From assembly GCA_027924585.1 (NCBI GenBank), contig BSBM01000779.1:18458001-18522000 (forward strand): a stretch of DNA of 64,000 bases. The letters are read 5' to 3'. This document shows, one piece after another, positions 11,701-22,787 of the stretch. The position numbers and the translations under genes are program-made. The stretch comes from Larix kaempferi (taxonomy: Eukaryota; Streptophyta; Pinopsida; Pinales; Pinaceae). The notes beneath the pieces were generated by a model. It was not told the origin of the DNA. It did not search any database and saw nothing but the letters and a program-made list of their open reading frames with translations. The stretch's first letter is position 1, and each line of letters begins with the position of its first letter.

Positions 11701-14700
11701 AAGGAGATGGACAAAAGGAAACTACCCAAGAAGCAAATGTAGTAGGTGATGTGTTACAAAATAATTTTATTCTTGCATTAGATAATACTAGTGATTATTG
11801 GGTAGTAGATTGAGGGGCTTCATGTCATGCTACACCCCATAGGAAATATTTTCATGATTATGTTCCAGGCGATTTTGGACATGTTTTATTCGGTGATGAT
11901 GAGCCATGTAAAATTGTTGGAATGGGTAAGGTATGGATAAAAGTTAAGAATGGAACTGATTGGTTGTTGAAAGATGTAAGGCATATTCCTGCTATGAAAA
12001 GAGATATGATCTCAACACGGCAGTTGGGAGATGGTGACTGTCTATCTACATTTGGAGAAAAGTAGTGAAAGATCACTAAAGGCTCAATGGTGATAGAAAA
12101 ATTAGATAGGGTAGGTATGTTGTATTTATGTCCTCATAATACTGACCATTCTATCTCTTTAGCTTCCACAGGAACAGATACAGCATTGTGGCATCATAGG
12201 CTTGGCCACATGAGTGAGAAGGGGATGCAAATTCTCCACTCAAGGAAGTTGCTGCCAGATTTGAAGCAGGTAAGTTTGAAATTCGGTGAGAAATGTGTTT
12301 ATGGAAAACAAAAGAGAGTCATATTTCTTAGGGTTGGGAAACAGAAGAAGAATGAAAAGTTAGAGCTAGTGCATACAGATGTATGGGGACCGGCTCAGGT
12401 ATGGTCTCTCGGTGGCTCTCATTATTATGTTACATTTATTGATGATGCAACTAGGAAAACTTGGGTTTATTGCATTAGATAGAAATGTGATGTGTTTGAT
12501 ACTTTTAAGAAGTGGAAAGCTTTGGTTGAGAATGAGACAGGAAAAAGACTGAAGTGTCTTAGATCTGTTAATGGAGGTGAGTACTGCAGTAAGGATTTTG
12601 ATAATTACTGTTCATACCATGGGATTCGTAGAGAGAAGATAGTCCCAGGAACACCACAAGAAAATGGTGTATATGAAAGGATGAACAGAAAGATCATGGA
12701 GCCTGCAAGGTGTATGAGATTGCATGCAGGGTTTCCCTAACAATTTTGGGCAGATGCTGTTATTATTATTATTTATTTAATAAACAGAGGACCTTCAAGT
12801 GCTTTGGATGGTGGTATTTCAGACGAGGCATGGACAGATAAAAATGTAAACTACTCATTTCTTAGAACATTTGGTTGTGAAGCATTTATCCATATTGATA
12901 AAGAAAATAGAACAAAGCTTGAAGCTAAATCCAAGAAATGTACCTTTATTGGATATGGGGTTGATGATTTTGGTTATCGTTTATGGGATTATGGAAATCA
13001 CAAAATCATTAGAAGTAGAGATGTCATATTCAATGAAAAGGTCATGTATAAAGATCAGTTGAAGGGAAAGAAACAGGAAAAGGAAAACACATAGTACACA
13101 ATACTTGATGAAATTATAGAAAATGAAGTTCCAATGGTGCTAGAAAATCAAGAACAGCAGCAAGTTCCTGAAACTCCTGCAACTACAAGAAGATCCACCA
13201 GGTTATGTAGACTCCCTGAACGATACTCTCCTTCAATGTATTATTTGTTGATGACTGATGCTGGTGAACCAGAATGTTATGAAGAAGCAATGCAGGTGGA
13301 AACTAGAAAGAAGTGGGAGCAAGGCATGAATGAGGAGATGGACTCATTGATAGGAAACCAGACTTGGGATTTGGTTCAGTTTCCTGCTGGTAAAAGAGCA
13401 TTGCAGAACAAATGGATTTACAGGTTGAAGGAAGAAGGAGGCAAGAAGTGGCACAAGGCTAGACTTGTTGTAAAGGGGTTTGCACAGACAAAAGGTATAG
13501 ATTTTGATGAAATATTTTCTCCTGTTGTTAAGATGAGTTCAATTAGGACTATCTTAACTCTAGTGGCGATAGAAGATTTGCATCTTGAATAGTTAGATGT
13601 AAAAACAACCTTTCTCCATGGGGATTTGGAGGAAGAGATATATATGTAGCAGCCACAAGGGTATGAGGTCAGAGGTAAGGAGAACTTGGTATGTAGGTTG
13701 AAAAAGAGTTTGTATGGTTTAAATCAAGCTCTAAGGTAGTGGTATTTAAAATTTGACAGGTTTATGACAGAACAAGGTTATAGTAGATGTCATTCTGACC
13801 ACTGTATTTATTTCAAGAAGCTAGACAATGAAAGATATATTATCTTGTTATTGTATGTGGATGACATACTTGTTGCAGGGTCTAACATGCAGGATATAAA
13901 TGTACTCAAGAGGAAGCTAGCTAATTCATTTGCAATGAAGGATTTGGGTGCTGCAAAGCAAATCCTTGGTATGAGAATAACGAGAGACAGAAAAAATAGC
14001 AAATTGACATTGTCTCAGAGTGAGTACATAGAAAAGGTGTTGGAGAGGTTCAGAATGCAGAATCCAAAACCAGTAAATACACCGTTGGCCAGTGATTTCA
14101 ATCTAAGTAAGAAAATGTGTCCCAAGACATAAGAAGAGGCATATTACATGTCCAAGATTCCCTATCAATCAGTAGTTGGCAGCTTGATGTATGCCATGGT
14201 GTGCACAAGACCAGATATTGCACAAGCAGTGGCAGTTGTGAGTAGATATATGAACAATCCAGGAAAAGAACATTTGAAGGCAGTAAAGTGGATTCTCAGG
14301 TATTTGAGAGGTACCACCACTCAGGCATTATGTTTTGGAGGTTTAGACACTGTTCTACAGGGATATGTTAATGTAGATATGGCAGGTGATAAGGATAGCA
14401 AGAGGAGCACCACAAGGTATGTGTTTACTGTAGGTGGAACAACAGTAAGTTAGATTTCGAAACTGCAGAAGGTTGTTGCACTTTCAACAACGGAAGTAGA
14501 GTATGTTGCTATTACAGATGCTAGTAAAGAGATGATTTGGCTGCAGAGGTTTATGGAGGAATTGAGTAAAAAGCAGAAGGATAATAGGTTGTATAGTGAC
14601 AGCCAGAGTGCCATTCATCTTCCAAATAACTCAACATTCCATTCCAGGACTAAACATCTATAGCTCAAGTACCAATTCATATGCTCTATTCTAGAAAGTG

Positions 14701-14816
14701 AACTGTTAAAGCTGGAAAAGATACACACTAGCCAGAATCCTGCAGACATGTTAACAAAGGTAGTGACCAGAGAGAAACTGAGTTCCTACTCGGTTTCAGT
14801 TGGCCTTCTAGCATAA
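11700..14816 (+). pseudogene. copia pol (protease-integrase-RT-RNase H), broken
   Basis: Remnant polyprotein for cDNA synthesis and integration, all in one frame. Protease: WVVD-stop-GASCHA near 11800, where the active-site DSG Ser codon is a stop. Integrase: GAG pre-integrase HHRLGHMSEKGM near 12190, then VHTDVWGP, FIDDATRKTWVY, and PGTPQENGVYERMNR with the catalytic Glu. RT: NKWIYRLKEEG near 13410, ARLVVKGFAQ, and the catalytic LLYVDDILVAG near 13850. RNase H: SLMYAMVCTRPDIA and the STTEVEYVAITDA tail near 14490. It ends with a TAA at 14814-14816. Most internal stops replace Gln or Trp codons at conserved sites (for example before LDVKT at 13590-13592 and in LR-stop-WY at 13738-13740). Confidence 0.88.
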
Positions 14817-14891
14817 AGGTGAAGAGGAGAAATTTTTCAAGTCCAAGTCCAGCAAGTGCAGCAGCGATGGAGTTGTTGTGATCAGTTTCTA

Positions 14892-14901
14892 ACAGGGAGA
14901 T
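14892..14901 (+). other. Polypurine tract of the copia element
   Basis: ACAGGGAGAT lies directly before the 3' LTR and is the expected primer site for plus-strand synthesis. Confidence 0.6.
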
Positions 14902-15495
14902 TGTTGGTTGTGGAGCCTGATTTGCAGATTCAGAGATATTATTATTCAACTGTGTTTGTACCCCAGCTTTATATGATATGTAAAAAGGATTGTACACTCA
15001 CCCCAACTGGGGGGTGTGTGGGTTATAACCCCCAGTTGGGGGGTCTGGGAGCGAGCGGTCCCCCGGCGGGGGTTCATGGGCAGCGACCCCGAGAAAGGGA
15101 GTTCGGGGGTGAAGCCCCCGAAGGAAATTTTTTGGGGTTGTTTTACGAGCCCATGGTTTCGAGTAACCTGTGGTATTTTCCCATTGTATCTCCCTTATAA
15201 AACAAAGACATTGTAACACAGCTAGGGTTGATGTATTAGGTTTTATGCATTATAAAGATCTCTGAGATCGGAAGAGAGACTGTGAGATAGTGAAGAGCAA
15301 GTGCAGCGGTTGTGCTGCAGGTTGTATCCCTTCACTTTTTTAGACAGTATAATAATAAGAATTGGCAATTTCAGTGTGGACGTAGCCCAAGATGAGTGAA
15401 CCACAATATATCCATGTCTCTTTTGTAATGTGTATGTATGATTATATTTTCATTTCTGTTTATTGTTATTGATCTACGATCCTGTTTTTCTAACA
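14902..15495 (+). repeat. 3' LTR of the copia element, with GC-rich hairpin block
   Basis: 594 bp, TGTTGG...CTAACA. Positions about 15000-15140 contain alternating C and G runs (CCCCAACTGGGGGG, CCCCCAGTTGGGGG, GACCCCGAG, GGGGGTGAAGCCCCC) that can fold into several hairpins. This is in sharp contrast to the AT-rich rest of the window. Confidence 0.9.
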
Positions 15496-15665
15496 CTTTT
15501 ACCACCATATAAGGATAAGGATTGGCAATTTCAGTGTGGACGTAGCGCAAGATGGGTGAACCACAATATATCCATGTCTCTTTTGTAATGTGTATGTATG
15601 ATTATATTTGCATTTATGTTTATTATTATTGCTCTATGATCCTGTTTTTCTAACACTTTTACCAT
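15345..15665. repeat. 160-bp tandem duplication across the copia LTR/flank junction
   Basis: ATTGGCAATTTCAGTGTGGA starts at 15361 and again at 15521. The LTR terminus CTAACACTTTTACCA occurs at 15490 and 15650. The duplicated unit therefore includes both the last ~140 bp of the LTR and the start of the flanking DNA, and must have arisen after insertion. Confidence 0.85.
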
Positions 15666-16351
15666 CGTGAATGTAAACGACATTTACACAGGTAAATCTA
15701 GAGAAGATGTGCGGCATGTAATTTTTAACATTCTTGAGAATGAACACAAATAATTATAGACTTATATATTACCGCAGTAAAACATAGCAACTTGATCAAA
15801 TTACACAGAGATGATATTTCACCTTCAGAGAGCTTGGGATCTTAATACACTTTGCAACTATGAGCTTGGGCTCACAAACACATTGTGAACCTATCCTTCT
15901 TCTCCTTTCTTGGCAGAGCGCACAAAGTTTCTCCCCAAAACTGTTGCAATGAGGCCGCACTAGCGGGGAAAAAACAATACCGCATACGCACCATTAGGTT
16001 CGGTACCGAACCGGGGTGCGTGCGTGTTCCTAGCACATGTGCAGAAAAATACGTGCACGCATCCTTGTTAAGGTATTAAAAAAAATGATTTCTTTTCCTT
16101 GTGTCCATTCCATCCAAACATGAATCAACCACCATGTGCGTGGAGCTACAGCCAACGAAATGTACCATTTCCACTCAAAAACCATCTTCATCAATCCACC
16201 AATTGCATTGGATAGGTAAATGCCATTGTTTTTTTCATTTTATTCATTGCTTTTGTCATTTTATTTATTTGTTTGTTTATTAAATTTGTAATAATCCCCA
16301 AATTATTAAAATAATAGACAATTTTTCAATTGCAGAGTGTAAACCCACACA
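15666..16351 (+). other. 5' region of the split pseudogene; possible untranslated exon
   Basis: No protein is recognisable. A GT donor (TTGGATAG/GTAAATG, about 16215) and a T-rich acceptor (TTTTTCAATTGCAG, ending 16335) bracket an intron-like, T-rich stretch 17 bases before the ATG at 16352. The segment before 16215 could thus be a 5' untranslated exon of the downstream pseudogene. Confidence 0.35.
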
Positions 16352-17108
16352 ATGAATGAACAAAATGTTAACATGGAGTCTGGTGGAACTAATGAAAACC
16401 TTCAAGAAAATCCAAATGCCCAAGAAAACCAAAACCCCCAACCAAATTTTGACCAAGATGACTTGAACCATTGTGTAAATGAGATGAGAGTGCACACTCG
16501 AGAACTTAGAAACATAGGGAAACCATCTCGAGTGTCCCTTTCCACCTCAATTGAGAGCTCAATTGTCTCTTTCATCCATGCACATTGTCGATTGATTGAC
16601 ATGACTGAATATAAATCTAGGATGCGGGAGTATTATTCGACGGGCATTTCGAAGGAGAAAATAAAATATTTGAATATTACAAATGCCCAATTGTACAGTA
16701 TGTTCACCGATCCAATAACACAACAACCACCGGACATTAAAAATCCACATGTTTGCATGGATTGGTGTCATTTCCAACCATGGAGAGAAAATTGGAGGCA
16801 AAGGTGTTTCATGGTTTATGATAAACCTCCCTCCAAAAATAGGGAGGTTCCACAGTACTTCCTTTTGAAGCTGTGGGCTGAATTTTCCCTCGGTTTAAAT
16901 GTCAACTATTTTGACATAACCGAGTTCCAGGGTGTTGGGTGTGGCTCTGCCCAAGATCAACCTGCTACTAGGAGGAACCCACTGAGAGGGCCACCAGCTC
17001 CTAGGCGCAAGCTAAACCCTTCTCCCCAACCGCCTCAGTTACCCCACAAACTTGGTCAGATCGAGGACGCGATGAGGAGTGTTGCACGTGGACTTCTTAG
17101 ACACACTG
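16352..17108 (+). pseudogene. Exon 1 (left part) of an unrecognised gene split by the first gypsy element
   Basis: An open frame of about 252 codons from ATG 16352. It is not recognised. The N-terminus is rich in Asn, Gln and Glu; the middle is well composed (YYSTGISKEKIKYLNI, DPITQQPPDIKNPHVCMDW, YFLLKLWAEFSLGLNVNYF); the end is Pro/Arg-rich (RGPPAPRRK), then RSVARGLLRHT. The frame is cut by the LTR at 17109. The five bases CACTG (17104-17108) are the target duplication, and the same frame resumes after the second CACTG at 30543. It is the largest piece of a gene that appears to continue to 39580 with phase-compatible splice sites. It could be a host gene or an accessory ORF of another transposon. 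I propose no function. Confidence 0.6.
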
Positions 17109-20100
17109 TATAACATACCCTTTAAGCTGTAAAACATTTTGTTTAGAAACATTATGATAACTTTTATTGTAAAGTTTATATTGGACAGGTGTCCAAGGAT
17201 GACTCTAATTTGCACAATATTTTATTATTTAATAAATAAAATAGGAGACAAACATCTAATAGGACTGTTGAAAGAGTGGTTACTGATCCACTAGGTGGAA
17301 TGGAATATGGGATAGAAGGCAATGGACAAGTGGCAGCATCATGATGCAACTAACTAGTTGTTGGTATGGGACAACTCCCTTGAAATGTGGTCATAGTGCC
17401 CTGAAGGATGGGACTAGAGCTTGAGACTCATTTATTCTAAACTGACCACTAAAAGACCTCGGCAGTCTATATAATAGCCATCAAATATTGAACTGAGATT
17501 CATCACTTTTCCTAACGAGGAAATTTACCTTGGGGTTTTGTTGTGTTTGCACCCAAAAGATTTAATGAGGGGATATGCTGTTGTTGATCATGTTGTGAGT
17601 CTGCCAAACTCTTATTGAGTTCAAGAGTTTGATGTTGAGTGGAGAAGGCATTTGTTTTAGGAGGTTGATACCGAGTGGAGAAGGTATTTTTGAGTGCCTT
17701 GCTTCTACACAAATGCCACCCACTTACTGAATCAGTAAGCAGGCTCGGGGGTTCATTAGAAGTCAGCAGTTGAGCTGCTTCTTCTAAAACAGGTTGGGAG
17801 GAACAGGCCTCCTTGGGTGTTTGTTGGCCCTATCACCAATTATAGGTTCTATTGTCTTATCTATTTTATTTTTTTTAAGTTTTGTTATCTACTTAAAACT
17901 TTTTACTATTAAAGTTTTATTTCAGTCTTCCTGAATAATTTATAATTCTGTAAAAATCAAAATGATTGAATAAAATAGTCTCTGCATTTTTTCCCATGCA
18001 AATAAGAATAACATCGTACTCTAGTATAGAGACAGGTTAAGTAGAATAGATCAAGATAGGCAAGTAGCCAAGTGAATGAGAAGATGAAATTATTACAAAT
18101 TATCCCAAGTTTTCTATTTACTGTTAATTCCTGTGTATACATTTACAGTACCCTCACTGTCATTTACTTTTAGCTAAATTGTTTTCCAAATTTACATATA
18201 CTGTTTTCTGGTTTATATATATCTCTATTTTCAAATAAATAGATTTTATGTTCTAACATTAAAGAATTTGATTTATGTTCGGTAGTTGAAATGTATATGG
18301 TCATATTAATATAACTATAGATTTAATTTCAAATTATAGTAGAATGATATTTCTTCTACAAGCAACAATAATTTCAAATTATTTTATGCACACATTCACA
18401 CATCGTTTTATAACATAAACTACACAGTGAAAACCAAAGCATTATCATTTTATACAATAACCCTAAACAGAGTTATCCATTACCAGCTTATAGATGTAAA
18501 TAGAATCGAGATTTAATCTCAACATTTCACAGTAGAGGACCTAGCTAGCATTATCGATTTAGATAACATACTGGAGTTCACCTTTTCATATTAACAGTAG
18601 ACAAATCAAATCTGACAGGAGTACCAAGAAAGACAAGTTTAGTGCCGAGACCATTTCGAAGAACAACAACAGATTATACATATCAACGCTTGACAAACCT
18701 TATGACTTTTGCTTTAAAGATCAAACATAGATTATCATTTGATCTATTTCATAACTCGACAGAGTTGAAGATTCGACATCATAACATTGGTCAAGTTAAG
18801 CCATACGTTTTCATACAACCCTAATCCTAACACTTGAACTTATAGAATGACGTTTCCCAGAAATTGACGAATCATACACAGTTAAACTATTATCTAAAAA
18901 CAAAAAAATACCCCATATGATTTATAGAAATCAAAGTATTATTACGATATCCAAGTCTGGATAGACATGATACAACTATACAGTTTTCACAGACATTCTT
19001 TGCAGACGAAACAATATCAAAAGCTTCTATTTCATTCCACCACAATAACTTTTATCCATCAACCATAAAAACACAGAACCATTTCGATAACGAGAAGTAT
19101 CACTATTTTAAGTTTGAGAATGAAAATAATTTTTTTGAATCATTGTAATCATAGTAAACATGGCAGTTGCCTTATGGGTCGAGGTATTATCCTCCCCATA
19201 CTTAAAAAAAAAATTACAAACCCTATCTCTACGAATTACAGAACTCTCTGATTTTAAAACACAACACACGGGATATCACACAGCCGAACACCATCTCATC
19301 AACCCAGAGTTTTCAAAGCTATCGTCGAGGCTTACTGGTTGGTATAGCTTTCCAACCTTCAACACCAGATTCGAGTAGCCATTCCTTAGCTATAAATGCA
19401 ATGACAATCACTAGAGATCAAAACAGTATCTAAATGAAAAAAGACTTCAGTATGAGAAGGTTGGTAAACTAATAAACATATTGTGGAAATATTACAGTGG
19501 AGGAAGGTGAATACATTACCTTGTAGATTGTTAGCTGTAAAATCAACGAACACCAAGTCTGTAGTCACTGCAACGAAACCCTACCACGTTAAATGCTGAA
19601 GTAACTGGAGCCAACACCCAACCAACAACTATCTATCACAACAACGTAGTGCCAGGAAATGTAACAATTATGGCGAGGTCTTGGGCCATTTCTTTTCAAA
19701 TCCCAAGCTCAAAAGAACAAACCCTCAACAAGTCAAGTTATCGAATCCATTTACAATCAATTTCTAAACTGATAACCTAAACCTTCAACACTATACAGAT
19801 TGAAGAAGCTCGGCTTCACATTATACAGAGATCATAAGTTCAAAACTCAGAGGTTACAGGCAGAACAACGAGGTTAAAAACCAGTAGCCTGTCGGCCGCG
19901 CAGAGCCTCCACTACCAAGGGATTGGAACACAATAACTCATCAAAATCATAGCAAGATAGGATTAAACCCTTGCATTGAAACCGTCGAAAGATCAACGGT
20001 GCAGATTGATAGATGGAATCACGAAATCCCAATACAATTACCCTATTTATTGTTGTATCATTACAATTGCCATGATGAGCTGCGGTGGAAGTATGGTGGA

Positions 20101-21391
20101 GCCAGCTCATCAACAGGAAAACCCGTATGTTACACCTCAACACTTTAAAGGGCTATATTCACAGCGGCAGCACATGGTCGAGCACACTAAGCAGTACCAC
20201 ATTGAAAACCCACCAACTTGGCAGTTATGAACATTCAATGCCCAAGTTATGTTACGGCTGCCAACCTATATGGTATTTCCAAGATTCACATCACATTAAT
20301 AATTGCATGGGATTCGCATATCATATGGTCAAAATCTTACACCTTGTTACAAGACGTTTACTCTTAGTTAAATTGATAGTCCCATAGTTCTCATAGCAAC
20401 GTATAATCACATAGTTTGCATATAGTCCACATAATATATAATTGCATAGATTTCCACGATCATATAGTATTGCATTATGTGCATATTATAAAATAGGTAG
20501 TATAGTATTGTCACACAACTTTATAATGCGAACAATTCATAATGTTTGCATATAGATATTGGAATTTGCATATAATTCATATTATTTGTAGAATAGTTAG
20601 TAAGAATAATTATAGTATCGCATAAGTATCACATAAGGTAATACCATGCACACAACCCACATTACATACATGCGATAGTGAGTAAAATGGCAATAAACTT
20701 TACTTGCAAGGAATTTGATAGCAATCCTACAACATTTTAAACAGTCCACAGGGTTAAACTTGGTGAATGGACTTAGATATACACTTACTCACATGATATT
20801 GTATTTCGAAAGAAGAACATTTCAATACCAATACTATCATTTGCAGGTTATAGGCCCTAAACAAGTTAACAAACCGTTCTGCACAGAACTTCCACAAATT
20901 ACTATGGAATTAGAAGGTAGAAGTTTACATATAGTCAACTTGGAGGAAAACCAAAATAAATCTGGGTACAACACCGCGATACGAACATGAGAGATCTTCG
21001 TAGTTAAACTATTGATTTCTTGTTGTAACTTAATCTCTTACCTGTAAATCTGTCACAAGTACAATTCAACATGCTTTAGCACAAATGCTAAGTTAGCCTC
21101 GGGGCGTCCGAATAACCCCTTCATCAATCAAACAAGAGAATATTAGTCAAATAGTGGAATCAACATTTATAAACAAAAACAGTAGTGGTGTGCAGCAGCA
21201 TAACTATTTTTTTGGGATAACATCAAAACTTAAGCAGAAATCTGTTGTCGCCAATCATTACTTAATAAGCCAGCAGGGCATTTAATACATCAAGACAACA
21301 TTTTGTACATTGTTCTATTTCCCCATTATTAATTAGCATTTATTTTCATGTAGAAAAGTTTTAAATTTTTACAATTTTTCGGGATGTTACA
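17109..21391 (+). repeat. 5' LTR of gypsy element 1
   Basis: 4,283 bp. A TATA box (TATATAA, 17468-17474) lies about 360 bp in and is conserved at 26625-26631 of the 3' LTR, so transcription probably starts near 17500 and the remaining ~3.9 kb would be R plus U5. The LTR ends GGGATGTTACA. It contains minus-strand open frames at 19386-19568 and 19874-20143 that recur in the other LTR. Confidence 0.9.
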
Positions 21392-21393
21392 TG

Positions 21394-21403
21394 TGGTATC
21401 AGA
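21394..21403 (+). other. Primer-binding site of gypsy element 1
   Basis: TGGTATCAGA lies two bases after the 5' LTR. The usual continuation GC has become CC (TGGTATCAGACC), so this copy matches the initiator-Met tRNA imperfectly. Confidence 0.75.
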
Positions 21404-21536
21404 CCGCAAGTTCAAACTCTAGGCCTAAACGAGGATCATGCACGCAAACAGAAAAATAAATCATAAAGTTTATGTTACTAACTTTTGCATTTTAATTTTA
21501 TTTTTGCATAGAATAGATTTGCTTTTAACTGTAGGT

Positions 21537-22760
21537 ATGGAATTGCCAGAGGAATCACCAGAGGAAAGATCTCCTCATAATGAACAAATTAATCATAATA
21601 ACACTGAAGGAATTTACGTTGAGTTAAACAACCAGTCTTCTAAAATTTTACGCACTGTGCAGGATTTAAAATTTGAGTTAAAAGCTGTTAAAGAAGAAAA
21701 TGATCAGATCTTAAAGGCACAAGAAAAGTTACAACAAAATTTAAAAGGAAACTATCACAATGATGAAAGAGGCAGAAAATCAGAATTTAGAGCTGATTCT
21801 GAAATAATGTCCCACCAACATAAGCATAAGAAAACAAGAAACGATAAAATGAACAGCCGCTCATTTTCTAAGTCTGATTCAGGTAATGATGATGTAAATT
21901 ATGACAGCAGCAACAATGAGTGCTACTCTAAAAGAGAAAACATAAGCATCATGAACAGATTACCAGTGAATTTAAAAATATTAAGCCACCTACTTTTAAT
22001 GGCAAAAGTGAGAAGGGTGAGACAATAGAAGCTTGACTATCTGGGATGAAAAAGTACTTTAATATTTATGACTACTCTTCTCAACTGAAAGCCAAGATGG
22101 CTATTTACAATCTGATTGGAAAGGCATATATCTGGTGGCAGGATCTTAAAAGAATCAAAAGCATAAAAGAAAAAGAAGTAACTTGGATTATGTTTAAAAG
22201 TTTGTTTAAAAAGAAGTTCTTGTCTGAACAGTATTTTGAGGATAAATCGAAGGAGTTTTACGACAAAGTTGGGTACAATGAACATGAAAGAACTTTGCAG
22301 CAAGTTTCTTAGCTTGTTGAGGTATGTACCCTACATGGTTGAAGAAAAGCCTAAAGTGCAAAGGTTTCTCAATTGTTTATCGTTTAATATAAAGGATCGT
22401 ATTGAGTATGATAATCCTTCCACTTTGGAAGAGGCCATGAGGAAGGCAAATTTTTGTTTTGACCAAAACAGAAAAAGAGAAGGAACAACTCGCTAGAAGA
22501 ACAGTAAAACTAATTAGTATGACTATCAAAAGAAGAATTTTAATCAGAATGCTGGGGCTTTTAAGAAAAACTTTAATAACATAAATTTTTCTAATAATTA
22601 TCGGAATAATACATCTCAGAACACTACTACTACAAGGAATGTACCTAACCATCAAAGCAATAATAATAACAACAATAAAAACAGGTATGCTGAGAAGAAA
22701 GGACCCATTAAGTGCTATGAATGTGGCGGACCACACAAGAGAGCAGATTGTCCATGCAAC
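21537..22760 (+). pseudogene. gag of gypsy element 1, frameshifted
   Basis: Capsid and nucleocapsid remnant. The likely start is ATG 21537 (MELPEESPEE; an in-frame ATG at 21438 is also possible). A coiled-coil-like Glu/Lys-rich stretch follows (KAVKEENDQILKAQEKLQ). The frame shifts near 22000-22030 into the capsid-like part (AYIWWQDLK; FKSLFKKKFLSEQYF, 22046-22312), shifts back near 22300 (RYVPYMVEEKPKVQRFLN), and hits a TAG at 22494-22496. An Asn-rich linker precedes the zinc knuckle CYECGGPHKRADC at about 22713 (CX2CX3HX4C, a spacing common in plant chromoviruses). It is not translatable as one protein. Confidence 0.85.
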
Positions 22761-22787
22761 AAGAGGACATCCAACAACATACATACT

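Larger units (their letters stand above)
10329..15495 (+). mobile_element. Decayed Ty1/copia LTR retrotransposon
   Basis: A full-length but inactivated copia element of 5,167 bp. The LTRs start TGTTGGTTGTGG and end TTTTTCTAACA (10329-10864 and 14902-15495). A primer-binding site TGGTATCAGAGC (initiator-Met tRNA type) lies at 10867-10878, with gag and pol between. The order gag, protease, integrase, reverse transcriptase, RNase H is the copia order. The reading frame is cut by about a dozen stops and at least one frameshift. Possible target duplications are ATTTT (10324-10328) and CTTTT (15496-15500), which agree in four of five bases. The pol text recalls the Tork/TNT lineage; this is an inference from motifs. 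Confidence 0.9.
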
